A stretch of DNA of 47,832 nt from JASGCK01 sp031430035 (GTDB lineage: Bacteria > Pseudomonadota > Gammaproteobacteria > Burkholderiales > Burkholderiaceae_C). Below are positions 15,819 to 23,877 of the stretch, in pieces. A program made the translations under genes and the position numbers. How positions within the stretch are numbered: position 1 is the first letter of the stretch; each line of letters starts with the position of its first letter. The stretch is taken from assembly GCA_031430035.1 (NCBI GenBank), contig JANPAS010000098.1:1-47832 (forward strand), given 5' to 3'. The notes below the pieces were generated by a model, which was not told the origin of the DNA, searched no databases, and worked only from the letters and a program-made list of their open reading frames with translations.

Positions 15819-16640
15819 TTATTTCGGAGGTCGTGGACTGAGCGAAGCTGCCGTATCTAATGCCTCAAACTGCACACCAAGGGTGAGCGTACCTTCCAAA
15901 ACATCAGCAAGTTGCGCTACTTTTAACAAACCACCTGGTGCACCCTTAGATGCACTTATCACTGGATCGCTGCGGTTAGTCACCAAGGGTGATGGCCGAG
16001 TTTTGTAGCGTGCAACTGTCTCACGCACCATGATATTGATGGTTTCAGGAAAATAAATTTGCGTCGTCAGTGACTGCGCCTTAGGCAGCAGCACTTTGAC
16101 GTGAATATGTGGCGTACGAAACGAATACCAAGCAGGAACAATGGTCGTGAACTCCACGATGCCAGCCTCATTGGTGATTTGATGCCCACGCAAAAACCGC
16201 TGCTCAGTTTCAACTGGTAAATGCCCAGGAATGAGCTCAACTTCGTCTGGGCTATGGCCTTCGTAGCCGCTGTAGCGGCCCGCTGCATTGGCATGCCAGA
16301 TGTGTACAGCTCCACCAACCAGGGGCTTGCAGGTCACACTGTCAACAAACTTCAACCGCAGTTTGAGCTTTTGCCCTAGCTGCCCATCGCGAATATCTGA
16401 ACGCAGCGGCGAAGAAGGTACATAAAACGGTCCTTCAATCGTTCGCGAAGTCACAACGCACATATCACTATCGACAAACGAGACACTTTTGACATCATAT
16501 TGATCGTTATCAATAGCCAGCGATAGCGCTGTACGCAGCAAAGGCTTACGGAATAAGACACCAGCACCAACAAGTACAACTGCACCGCCTAGCCACTTAA
16601 GCCAGCGTCGCTTCGCTCTCAATTTGCTATCTTGCTTCAT
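15819..16640 (-). CDS. Membrane-anchored intradiol ring-cleavage dioxygenase-like protein
   Basis: This 273-residue protein has a basic N-terminus and one hydrophobic segment (about residues 17-31), then an intradiol-dioxygenase beta-sandwich domain. All four ferric-iron ligands of the family can be placed: Y123 in HANAAGRY, Y172 in PAWYSF, and H178 and H180 in PHIHVKV. The residues between resemble the extracytoplasmic intradiol-like branch rather than catechol 1,2-dioxygenase, and its substrate is not established. The ATG at 16640 is two bases after the stop of the NTF2-like gene; an in-frame TTG at 16646 was rejected. Membrane or periplasmic placement would be unusual for ring cleavage and suggests action on a poorly soluble or outside substrate. 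Confidence 0.8.
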   Translation of the reverse strand: MKQDSKLRAKRRWLKWLGGAVVLVGAGVLFRKPLLRTALSLAIDNDQYDVKSVSFVDSDMCVVTSRTIEGPFYVPSSPLRSDIRDGQLGQKLKLRLKFVDSVTCKPLVGGAVHIWHANAAGRYSGYEGHSPDEVELIPGHLPVETEQRFLRGHQITNEAGIVEFTTIVPAWYSFRTPHIHVKVLLPKAQSLTTQIYFPETINIMVRETVARYKTRPSPLVTNRSDPVISASKGAPGGLLKVAQLADVLEGTLTLGVQFEALDTAASLSPRPPK

Positions 16641-16642
16641 GC

Positions 16643-17089
16643 TCAAAACATGGTGTTTGTGTTCGCCGACTTCTCAAGCACAGACTGCATCACATCCCAG
16701 TGTTCCACGATTTTCCCGTTTTCGACTCGGAAGATATCAATGATGGCGTTGCCACGGTCTTCGGGTTTGCTCTTAGCATGGACATGCAGCATCACCAAAT
16801 CACCATCTGCCATGACGCGCTTGATAGAGCTTGTACGTTCTGGGAATCTTTCTTTCAAAAATTTAATCAACCCCTTCACGCCCTCCACGCCATCAGGCGC
16901 AATAGGGTTGTGCTGGATGTACTTTGAACCTAAATACGGCATGGCTGCATCGACATCCATTTTGACAAGTGCCGCGTCATAAAACGCAAGCACAATTTTT
17001 TTATTGGCTTCGCCTTGCGCATCGGCTGCAACAGCCGGTACAGCTAGCAGTAATGAAAAGCTGGTAATGAATACAGAAATAATTTTCAT
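16643..17089 (-). CDS. Exported SnoaL-like (NTF2-fold) protein
   Basis: This 148-residue protein has a Sec signal peptide (MKIIS, hydrophobic core, cleavage near AVAAD). A SnoaL-like polyketide-cyclase domain follows, with IVLAFYDAALVKMD, KYIQHNPIAPDG and GKIVEHWDVMQ, the last two being family hallmarks. NTF2-fold enzymes include cyclases, isomerases and dehydratases, and many have no known reaction. The gene lies between the carotenoid-oxygenase-like gene (20-base gap) and the intradiol-like gene (2-base gap), so it should be cotranslated with the membrane-anchored dioxygenase in the periplasm. A role as isomerase or hydrolase of the dioxygenase product is inference. Confidence 0.8.
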   Translation of the reverse strand: MKIISVFITSFSLLLAVPAVAADAQGEANKKIVLAFYDAALVKMDVDAAMPYLGSKYIQHNPIAPDGVEGVKGLIKFLKERFPERTSSIKRVMADGDLVMLHVHAKSKPEDRGNAIIDIFRVENGKIVEHWDVMQSVLEKSANTNTMF

Positions 17090-17109
17090 AATAATTCTTT
17101 CGTAAAAAA

Positions 17110-18591
17110 TTAAATATTACTCAGCCCCAATTGCTGCGCACTCACCCAAATACCATGAAAACCTTCATGTACGCGGCATGGAAATTTCACAATCGCAACA
17201 GGGCCGTCTTGGATACGTGCTGCATCGAGAATGACTAAATCGGTTCGGTTCTCTGCACGTCGTCCCACCATCGTGAGCAACCAACCTTCGCCCTCTAGCG
17301 CATCCGCGCTTCTGGGTACAAAGCACGGTTCTTCTGGTGCGCTATCCTCTCCAGCGTACCAAAAATTGAGCTTGTTATTAGCTTCATCAAAATGCCCGAG
17401 GCAGGTAAACGGCGGCCCTTTCGGTCCCATCGGCAGCATCGGGCCAAAAGCTGGATTGAACGTTCCAAAATAAAAATGCTGTGCCCGCTTCATCGCAAAA
17501 CGCGGATCAATCACAGGCATTTCACCGACATGGTTAATGAGTCGCTTGATCGTGAATTCGTCTTTGGGATTGCTCAGATCAAACGACCAGCGCTCACCAA
17601 ACGGTGGCTTCTCTTTTGCATCGGGGTTATGTATATCAGGGAACTGCGAAAGCCAACCTGAACCTGTCACAAAATGATCGAGATGTAGCGTCGTGCCACC
17701 CTGCTCATTCACATCCTCCCACGCATTAAAGGTATGTGTTTGCATAGCAACAACAGGGCAGGTAAACCAGCGAATCGCACTCACACCTAAGCCACGTGGG
17801 ATAACACCTACCATGGTGCGCTTCGTCGCATCCCAATGCCAGTAAGGCTCGCCGCGTTTGACGCGTCCCCAGTCACACACCATCGGGCAGATAGTGAAGG
17901 CTATGTAATTGCGCGAGACGTGGTAGTCGTGCACCATCGAGCAATAGGGTGCGGTAAAGGTTTCGCTGCGCGTGATGTCACCTGTTTTTGAGATCGTATA
18001 AATCTCAATTTGGTCGCTAGCCTCGCCATTGCCGTTATAAGAAAAAGCAACAGCCTCGCCCGTTTCAGGGTCAAGCTTAGGGTGTGCCGTAAACGTTTTA
18101 CTAGTCAACCTGCCACCAAAATTATGCAAGTCCTTGGTCTCTAGTGTCTGCGGATCAAGCTCCATGGGCAGCTGCGATTCTTTGAGCGCATACAGCTTGC
18201 CGTGATGCCACAGCATTGAGGTGTTGGCCGTGCCATTCGATTTTCCAGCGACTAGAGGATCGTCGGTAAACGAATTACGATATGCGCCAAACAAAGCACG
18301 GCGAGCTTTACGCTCTAAAGCTAATTTTTCGGTTTGAACGTAGCGCGTTTTCAAATCGGCATGGCCGTTTTCAATGTGCACGCTATGCACCATGCCGTCA
18401 CCATTTAAGAAGATGTCTTTACCATGCAGCGGCGGATATTGCGGATCGGCGCTGTTACGAAAGTAGATGCCATTTAACTCTTTGGGAATTGTGCCCAGCA
18501 CCTCCAAATCGTAAACGTCGGTCTCCATGCGCACGGGCGCAGAGTAACCGCGGTAAATAAGAAGGTCTGGAAATTGAAGGCTAGGTTTCAT
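17110..18591 (-). CDS. Lignostilbene-dioxygenase-like carotenoid cleavage oxygenase
   Basis: This 493-residue protein is of the RPE65/carotenoid oxygenase family with a seven-bladed propeller expected. The four iron-binding His are present with family spacing: H170 (TAHPK), H221 (MVHDY), H286 (QTHTF) and H479 (EGFHG). Y104 in GAYRNSF and K137 in YALKES are 33 residues apart, as the Tyr101/Lys134 pair that binds the 4-hydroxyl of stilbenes in NOV1/CAO1/LSD enzymes. This favours cleavage of a 4-hydroxystilbene to two aldehydes over carotenoid cleavage. The ATG at 18591, two bases after the aldehyde dehydrogenase stop, is preferred to an in-frame TTG at 18636. An aldehyde dehydrogenase upstream fits the product type. 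Confidence 0.88.
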   Translation of the reverse strand: MKPSLQFPDLLIYRGYSAPVRMETDVYDLEVLGTIPKELNGIYFRNSADPQYPPLHGKDIFLNGDGMVHSVHIENGHADLKTRYVQTEKLALERKARRALFGAYRNSFTDDPLVAGKSNGTANTSMLWHHGKLYALKESQLPMELDPQTLETKDLHNFGGRLTSKTFTAHPKLDPETGEAVAFSYNGNGEASDQIEIYTISKTGDITRSETFTAPYCSMVHDYHVSRNYIAFTICPMVCDWGRVKRGEPYWHWDATKRTMVGVIPRGLGVSAIRWFTCPVVAMQTHTFNAWEDVNEQGGTTLHLDHFVTGSGWLSQFPDIHNPDAKEKPPFGERWSFDLSNPKDEFTIKRLINHVGEMPVIDPRFAMKRAQHFYFGTFNPAFGPMLPMGPKGPPFTCLGHFDEANNKLNFWYAGEDSAPEEPCFVPRSADALEGEGWLLTMVGRRAENRTDLVILDAARIQDGPVAIVKFPCRVHEGFHGIWVSAQQLGLSNI

Positions 18592-18593
18592 TT

Positions 18594-19940
18594 TTAAAAA
18601 GGATAGTGACGGGGAGTGGTTTGCATCGTCATCCAACGCAATTCGGTAAAGGCGTCAATGCCTGCCTTGCCGCCAAAGCGTCCGTATCCAGAGGCTTTAA
18701 CGCCACCGAAAGGCATTTGCGCTTCATCGTGGACGGTGGGGCCATTGACATGGCAAATGCCTGATTCGATACGGCTCGCGACTTGCCAAGCGCGTGCGAT
18801 GTCGGCGCCAAATACCGCTGCTGACAGGCCAAATGCATTGTCGTTTGCGCAGGCAATGGCTGCCTCTACGCCACTGACTCGCACAATAGGCTTGACTGGG
18901 CCAAAGCTCTCGTCGGTATAAATTTGCATAGCGGGTGTGACGTGATCAAGCACGGTGGCCGTCATGGCGCGCGAGTCAGATTTACCACCGCAAATCAGTG
19001 TTGCTCCCTTCGCTAGCGCATCTTCAATCAACGCATTGCAGCGCTCTACCGCCGCCATATTGACCATTTGCCCCAGTACCGCTTGTGGCAAGCTGGCAGC
19101 TTTAGCACCAAACTTTTGAACAAACTCATCGGCGATTTTGGTCTCAACGATGATGCGTTCCGTGGACATGCAAATTTGTCCCGCATTAGCAAACGCACCA
19201 AACGCAGCCGCTGCTACTGCAGCGTCAATATCGGCATCGTCCAGCACCACAAAGGGGGCTTTGCCGCCAAGCTCCAAGACGACTGGCTTCAAATACTTGG
19301 CGCAAGTTTGCGCAATGATCCGCCCCACATGCGTCGAGCCCGTAAAGTTGACACGGCGCACGGCTGGATGGGCGACGATGGTCTCCACCACTTTTGCAGC
19401 ATCCGCTGGCTCGTGCGTCACAAAATTCACGACCCCACTCGGCAAACCCGCAGCCTGCAATGCTTCCACGATGAGGCCATGGGTGATGGGGCAAACTTCT
19501 GAGCCTTTCAAAATCACTGTGTTGCCGCAGGCAAGTGGCACAGCAATGGCACGCACACCCAAAATCACGGGTGCATTCCAAGGTGCAATCCCCAACACCA
19601 CACCTGCAGGCGCTCGCACCGCCATGGCAAGACTGCCAGGGATGTCGGAGGGAATCACTTCTCCGCTAATTTGTGTGGTCAGCGCAGCGGCTTCGCGCAG
19701 CATGTCTGCAGCAAGGTGGACGTTAAAACCAGCCCACATGCTGGACGCACCCGTCTCGGCGGCCATTGCTTTGGCAAACGCATCACCGCGTGCTTCTAGT
19801 TCTTCAGCAGCTTTATGTAAAAAGGCACGTCTAGCGCCAGGCCCTGTTGCAGCCCATACGGGGAAAGCCTTAGCGGCCATATCGGCTGCGAGGCCAGCAT
19901 CCATATGGCCTGCGGGCAAGGGGGTTGTTGAATCACTCAT
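18594..19940 (-). CDS. Aldehyde dehydrogenase (vanillin/salicylaldehyde dehydrogenase-like)
   Basis: This 448-residue NAD(P)-dependent enzyme has all the catalytic residues: N122 in APWNAP, K145 in LKGSE, the GSTHVG cofactor loop at 201-206, E223 in LELGG and the nucleophile C257 in GQICMS. It is shorter at the N-terminus than the usual 480 or so residues, as in the aromatic aldehyde group (Vdh, DoxF). The C-terminal MPFGGVKASGYGRFGG is typical. It is encoded immediately before the stilbene-oxygenase-like gene (2-base gap). The most economical role is oxidation of benzaldehydes released by that enzyme to benzoic acids. The aldehyde itself is inferred. Confidence 0.88.
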   Translation of the reverse strand: MSDSTTPLPAGHMDAGLAADMAAKAFPVWAATGPGARRAFLHKAAEELEARGDAFAKAMAAETGASSMWAGFNVHLAADMLREAAALTTQISGEVIPSDIPGSLAMAVRAPAGVVLGIAPWNAPVILGVRAIAVPLACGNTVILKGSEVCPITHGLIVEALQAAGLPSGVVNFVTHEPADAAKVVETIVAHPAVRRVNFTGSTHVGRIIAQTCAKYLKPVVLELGGKAPFVVLDDADIDAAVAAAAFGAFANAGQICMSTERIIVETKIADEFVQKFGAKAASLPQAVLGQMVNMAAVERCNALIEDALAKGATLICGGKSDSRAMTATVLDHVTPAMQIYTDESFGPVKPIVRVSGVEAAIACANDNAFGLSAAVFGADIARAWQVASRIESGICHVNGPTVHDEAQMPFGGVKASGYGRFGGKAGIDAFTELRWMTMQTTPRHYPF

Positions 19941-19975
19941 TTTTCTCTTTTCTCTAGCGACATTTACACAAAAAT

Positions 19976-20635
19976 TTATACAAACATTTTTAAAATGCCC
20001 AGCGGCGTGGGTGGACGCGGAATACGAAAGTTCACATCCTTCCAGTCAGCAGCCGCAGGTCGCGACAAACAGTGCTCATGCCACGCTTTGACGTTTGGCC
20101 ATACGTCTAAAGCAATACCGCATTGCGGTGCTAAATCCATCACTGTGGCGATGTTCAAATCGGCTACTGTGAAGCGATCACCAAGTACGTATCGCTGCTT
20201 AGCTAAATAGACATCCAGCACTTTGAGTGGCCTGTCTAACTTAGCTATCGCCATTTGCGCTTGCTCTTCGTCGCGTGCTTCAGGTGCAAAGAGTGCACGA
20301 TTAGCAGACGCAAACAAAAGTGGTTTTTCGACTTCCGTCACTACCCAAAAACCCCATTGGATAGCCAATGCCTCCTCACGAAGATCACGCGGCGATAAAT
20401 CGCTTTGGTACTTTTTTGCCAAGTACAAATTAATCGCAAGTGACTCAAACAGTACCAGACCATCGTCATCTAGCGCTGGCACACGACCGTTAGGATTAAC
20501 AGCTAGAAACTCAGGTGTACGTGTGCTGCCATCCATGAAATGCGTCGGGACGTGCTCAAACGGCACGCCGAGTTCTTTGAGCATCCACACCACACGGTGC
20601 GCCCTAGATGCCATTGCGCCATATAGCTTTATCAT
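19976..20635 (-). CDS. Glutathione S-transferase family protein
   Basis: This 219-residue protein has an N-terminal thioredoxin-like domain (MIKLYGAMASRAHRVVWMLKE, with a Ser/Arg-rich active-site loop at 8-13; NPNGRVPALDDDG and the glutathione-binding ES in LFESLAI). An all-helical C-terminal domain (about 90-205) contains the N-capping box region FTVADLNIATV. In aromatic operons such proteins serve as glutathione-dependent isomerases, lyases (ether cleavage of lignin units) or dehalogenases. It lies 10 bases after a Bug receptor and 35 bases before the aldehyde dehydrogenase. A beta-etherase or isomerase role in this operon is possible but not shown by any residue I can point to. Confidence 0.88.
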   Translation of the reverse strand: MIKLYGAMASRAHRVVWMLKELGVPFEHVPTHFMDGSTRTPEFLAVNPNGRVPALDDDGLVLFESLAINLYLAKKYQSDLSPRDLREEALAIQWGFWVVTEVEKPLLFASANRALFAPEARDEEQAQMAIAKLDRPLKVLDVYLAKQRYVLGDRFTVADLNIATVMDLAPQCGIALDVWPNVKAWHEHCLSRPAAADWKDVNFRIPRPPTPLGILKMFV

Positions 20636-20645
20636 CTTGCAATCT

Positions 20646-21638
20646 CTAGTTTTCAGCTGTAAAGCCTGAGGCTTTTACAACGGGTAGCCACAATGCAAAA
20701 TCTCGCTTAGCCAGCGCATCAAGTTCAGTCGCAGACGACACGGCCGCCTCAATGCTTCCAGCAGCTAGGCCATCAATGTAGGCTGCACTAGTAACCGCGC
20801 TTCTTACTAACTGACCTATTTTTGCCTGCGCATCTGTAGATGGTGCACCTGCAATATAAATACCAAACCAGTCACGCTGATTTAACCCAACAACACCCAA
20901 CTCATTAAATGTGGGTACTGCAGGTGCAAACTTGGAACGTGCCAATCCACTACTGGCTAACAACCTAAGCTTGCCAGCCTTGGCATGAGCAATCAGGTCA
21001 CCCAAAGTCAGCACCAAACCAGCAATTTGTCCACCAAATAAATCATTGAGTGCAGGTGTAGCACCGCGATAAGGTGCATGAATCATCTCTAGACCAAAGG
21101 CACGGCTAAGAGCATCACCCACAAAGTGCGGCGGAGAACCCGCGGCAGGCGAGCCAAAAGAGACCTTGCCTTTGTTTGATCGAGCCCAGGCTACGAAATC
21201 GCTCAACGTCTTTACCGTCGCAGGTACGGCAGGTCCAACAGCAAAACCAAAGTCGATATTTGCAGCCAGACTAATAGGCGCAAAGTCTTTGAAAGGATCG
21301 TAATTGAGTTTGGTGTAAATATGCGGGTTGATGGTGAGCATGCCAGCTGGATTCAACAGCAAGGTCAAACCGTCAGGTGCAGCTTGCCGTGCTACATCAG
21401 CGGCGATACGACCCCCTGCTCCAGCGCGGTTATCCACAATCACGGCTCTGGCTAGCTTGCCCGTGAGCTGTTCAGCCAAACGCCTAGAAATCAAATCAGG
21501 CGCACCACCTGGTGGAAAACCCACCAAGATCCTAGCGCTATCTGGTAAATTTTGCGCAAATACACTTGAAGTGGCTCCATAGCTGCTTGCAAACCCAATT
21601 CCAAGCTGTAAGGCTTGTCGTCTATTGAAGTTTTTCAT
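20646..21638 (-). CDS. Tripartite tricarboxylate transporter (Bug) substrate-binding protein 1
   Basis: This 330-residue periplasmic receptor starts at the ATG after AAAGGA (6-base spacing); the longer frame adds nine residues and was not used. The signal sequence has an N-terminal RRQALQLG and ends near VFAQN. Bug landmarks are VGFPPGGAPDLISR, VIVDNRAGAGGRIA (about 65-78), APDGLTLLL, and YDPFKDFAPISL. The Pro-Gly-Gly loop and the Asp-containing second loop contact carboxylates, so the ligand is probably an aromatic or organic acid. It lies between an MFS carrier and a GST in the operon. No TctA/TctB membrane partner is in the window, as is usual for Bug proteins in Burkholderiales. Confidence 0.88.
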   Translation of the reverse strand: MKNFNRRQALQLGIGFASSYGATSSVFAQNLPDSARILVGFPPGGAPDLISRRLAEQLTGKLARAVIVDNRAGAGGRIAADVARQAAPDGLTLLLNPAGMLTINPHIYTKLNYDPFKDFAPISLAANIDFGFAVGPAVPATVKTLSDFVAWARSNKGKVSFGSPAAGSPPHFVGDALSRAFGLEMIHAPYRGATPALNDLFGGQIAGLVLTLGDLIAHAKAGKLRLLASSGLARSKFAPAVPTFNELGVVGLNQRDWFGIYIAGAPSTDAQAKIGQLVRSAVTSAAYIDGLAAGSIEAAVSSATELDALAKRDFALWLPVVKASGFTAEN

Positions 21639-21704
21639 GTTTTTATCCTTTAAAAATTGGTTCATGAGAAAAAGGTCGAACAGCTGGATCCAATTGATGT
21701 GAAC

Positions 21705-22856
21705 TCATGAATAGCTACGGCGCTCTTGCAACATTAAAAAAACAGCAATGGACGACACTACACATGCAGCGTAGGCAAGCCCTGGATACCCAAAAGCTTG
21801 AACAAGCGTGCCACCAATGACAGGGCCAATACACGAGCCAGCCATCATCATGGCTGGCGTAGCCGCGACGGTACGTCCACTGGTATCTAGCTTGGCCAGT
21901 ACACCAAACAAAAAGGTGTGCGTAAAGATGACCATCGCCACATAGAGCGCAGCAGCTACGGCATAGGGCATAAAGCCAACGCTAAGCGTCATGGTCAGCG
22001 CTAGCGCGGCTTGCCCAATGGGGCCAGCCATACCCACGATAGACGGCGAGAGCTTAGTTTGCAAAAGCGCAGCTAGTACGCCAGGTAATAAATTAACTAA
22101 GCCTAAAGCAATCAATACGCTGGTGACTTGATCGGTGGTAAAACCATGCGCTGCACCAATGCGCTCGACAAAACTAAACACCATGGCTTGGTTAATGGTG
22201 AGACAAATCACAACACCAACAATAAACCAAGCAGCACGAGGAATCGGTTTCTTATTCACCGCATCTGCCGCCAGTACAGCGGAGGTTGATTTATCTGTTG
22301 ACGGGAATGCGAGCATTGAAATAACGCAAGCCAGCAGCATCAACGCAGAGAAACCTTGAAATAAGGTCGCCACGCCCGTCGTTTGAATGAGCTTAGGCAT
22401 GCCACCAAAAAAAACAACCGCAAAAATACCCAACGCCACATTCGAGATCGCCCACATACGGTGTGGGTTATCACTTCGACCCAGCGAGCCATGGGTGGCC
22501 GAAAGGCCGGCGCCAGCACCAAGACCCGCCAGCACATGCCATCCCGCTACGATAGCAAAACTAGCAACGGCAGCGGGTTGCAAGCTGATGGCAAAGAAGC
22601 TAACAGCTGCTACTGCAAAACCAACCGTTGCCACCATGCGTTGATTCAATCGATTAAATTTTGGTGCAAAAAATAAACTGGCAAGAACGACACCTGCTAA
22701 AAATAAAGTGACCGTCAAACCCGCCTGCGGTGGACTGTATTTGTAGTGCTGCATAAACGCACCCACCCAAACAGGCAGCGCCACCATATCAATCATGCCC
22801 GCCACAAAAGCTAGCGTAAGAACTGTTTTTCCTAAAAACGTATTAACCGTATTCAT
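21705..22856 (-). CDS. MFS transporter
   Basis: This 383-residue polytopic carrier has about 12 hydrophobic segments. The start at 22856 is preceded by AAGGAA at good spacing and begins right before the first helix; the upstream extension of 29 codons runs through the divergent promoter region and was dropped. Visible pieces include GMIDMVALPVWVGAFMQ (first helices), a short basic loop NRLNQRMVATVG between early helices, and a central charged loop (TDKSTSAVLAADAVNKKP). It is the first gene of the aromatic operon, divergent from a LysR regulator, so it likely imports an aromatic precursor or exports a toxic intermediate. The substrate is not deducible. Confidence 0.86.
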   Translation of the reverse strand: MNTVNTFLGKTVLTLAFVAGMIDMVALPVWVGAFMQHYKYSPPQAGLTVTLFLAGVVLASLFFAPKFNRLNQRMVATVGFAVAAVSFFAISLQPAAVASFAIVAGWHVLAGLGAGAGLSATHGSLGRSDNPHRMWAISNVALGIFAVVFFGGMPKLIQTTGVATLFQGFSALMLLACVISMLAFPSTDKSTSAVLAADAVNKKPIPRAAWFIVGVVICLTINQAMVFSFVERIGAAHGFTTDQVTSVLIALGLVNLLPGVLAALLQTKLSPSIVGMAGPIGQAALALTMTLSVGFMPYAVAAALYVAMVIFTHTFLFGVLAKLDTSGRTVAATPAMMMAGSCIGPVIGGTLVQAFGYPGLAYAACVVSSIAVFLMLQERRSYS

Positions 22857-22900
22857 TTTTTCATTTCCTTTTAAAGATGCCGTACGATAATCACGCGCGC

Positions 22901-22937
22901 ACTGTTTGAAAAACAGTTTGTTTCGATGCACTGCATC
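22901..22937. promoter_or_regulatory. LysR-type operator region (two palindromes)
   Basis: ACTGTTT (22901-22907) and AAACAGT (22911-22917) form a perfect inverted repeat around GAA, which contains a T-N11-A match (T22903, A22915). A second perfect palindrome, GATGCA-C-TGCATC, follows at 22925-22937. Both lie in the 122-base gap between the MFS operon and the divergent LysR gene, with TATAAA at 22949 as a possible -10 for the regulator. They are the natural candidates for the recognition and activation sites. Confidence 0.6.
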
Positions 22938-22978
22938 ACTCATATCAATATAAAGGGATAACCCTAGGATAAAAATTC

Positions 22979-23875
22979 ATGAGACTCGACAAGTTTGATT
23001 TGAATTTATTGGTGGTGCTAGATGCTCTGCTAGAGGAGCGTAATGTGACGAAGGCGAGCATGCGCGTCCATATTGGGCAGTCAGCCACCAGCGGCGCACT
23101 GGCGCGATTGCGCGAGTATTTTCAAGATGAATTGCTTGTGCCTGTGGGCAGGAAAATGATGCTCACACCGCTAGCCGAAAGCTTAGTCGAGCCCGTGCGC
23201 GACACACTGCTTAAGGCACGCGCCACCATTGCACGCAAGCCCAACTTTGACCCCACTAGCGCCGAGCGGCGCTTCATCATTTACGCATCCGACTACGTCA
23301 CCACTGTCATGCTGACGGATAGCATAGAACGAATTGCCAAACTCGCACCCAAAATCGCGATTGATATTCGTACCCCGAGTCGCGATATTTTTGAACTTTT
23401 TGATCGCGGCGAAATTGATTTGCTCGTGCTACCCGAGCCCTATATGACGCGTATCCATCACATTAAAAAAATGTGGTTTGAAGATGAACAAGTTTGTATC
23501 GTGTGGACAGGCAATACAGTTGTTGGCGAGACGCTCTCTTTTGAAGAATACATGGCGATGGGGCACGCATCGGTGCGCTTTAGCGACGACAGAAGCATCA
23601 TGTTTGAAGATTGGTTTTTACCGCGTTTTGGCAAAGAGCGCAAAGTGGAAGTCACCGTCGACAACTTTGGCACGCTACCTTTGCTAGTTTTAGGGACAAA
23701 CCGCATCGCTACCATGCATCGCAAGCATGCCGAATTTGTCGCCAAGCTATTACCGCTACGTATTGTCAAAACACCGTTTAATATGCCGCCAATTGTGGAG
23801 ATGATGTGCTGGCCAAAATACCTAGACCATGACCCCGCACACCAGTGGCTGCGCGGCGTGTTGTTTGAGCAATAA
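22979..23875 (+). CDS. LysR-family regulator of the stilbenoid-type operon
   Basis: This 298-residue regulator has an N-terminal helix-turn-helix (about residues 5-65; the family motif is slightly divergent, VTKASMRVHIGQSATSGALARLR in pieces). The effector domain (about 92-295) is of the NahR/NodD/LinR type, which answers to aromatic inducers. It is divergent from the eight-gene MFS-to-PhlG operon, with palindromes containing T-N11-A between them, so it should activate that operon in response to a pathway compound and repress itself. The 3' end is 2 bases from the convergent Bug gene. The inducer is unknown. Confidence 0.88.
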   Translation: MRLDKFDLNLLVVLDALLEERNVTKASMRVHIGQSATSGALARLREYFQDELLVPVGRKMMLTPLAESLVEPVRDTLLKARATIARKPNFDPTSAERRFIIYASDYVTTVMLTDSIERIAKLAPKIAIDIRTPSRDIFELFDRGEIDLLVLPEPYMTRIHHIKKMWFEDEQVCIVWTGNTVVGETLSFEEYMAMGHASVRFSDDRSIMFEDWFLPRFGKERKVEVTVDNFGTLPLLVLGTNRIATMHRKHAEFVAKLLPLRIVKTPFNMPPIVEMMCWPKYLDHDPAHQWLRGVLFEQ

Positions 23876-23877
23876 AC

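Noticed and set aside
19138..20091. A 317-codon open frame on the plus strand
   Set aside because: It lies opposite the aldehyde dehydrogenase and part of the GST gene, is Ala/Ser/Thr-rich as typical of an antisense frame, and shows no domain motif.
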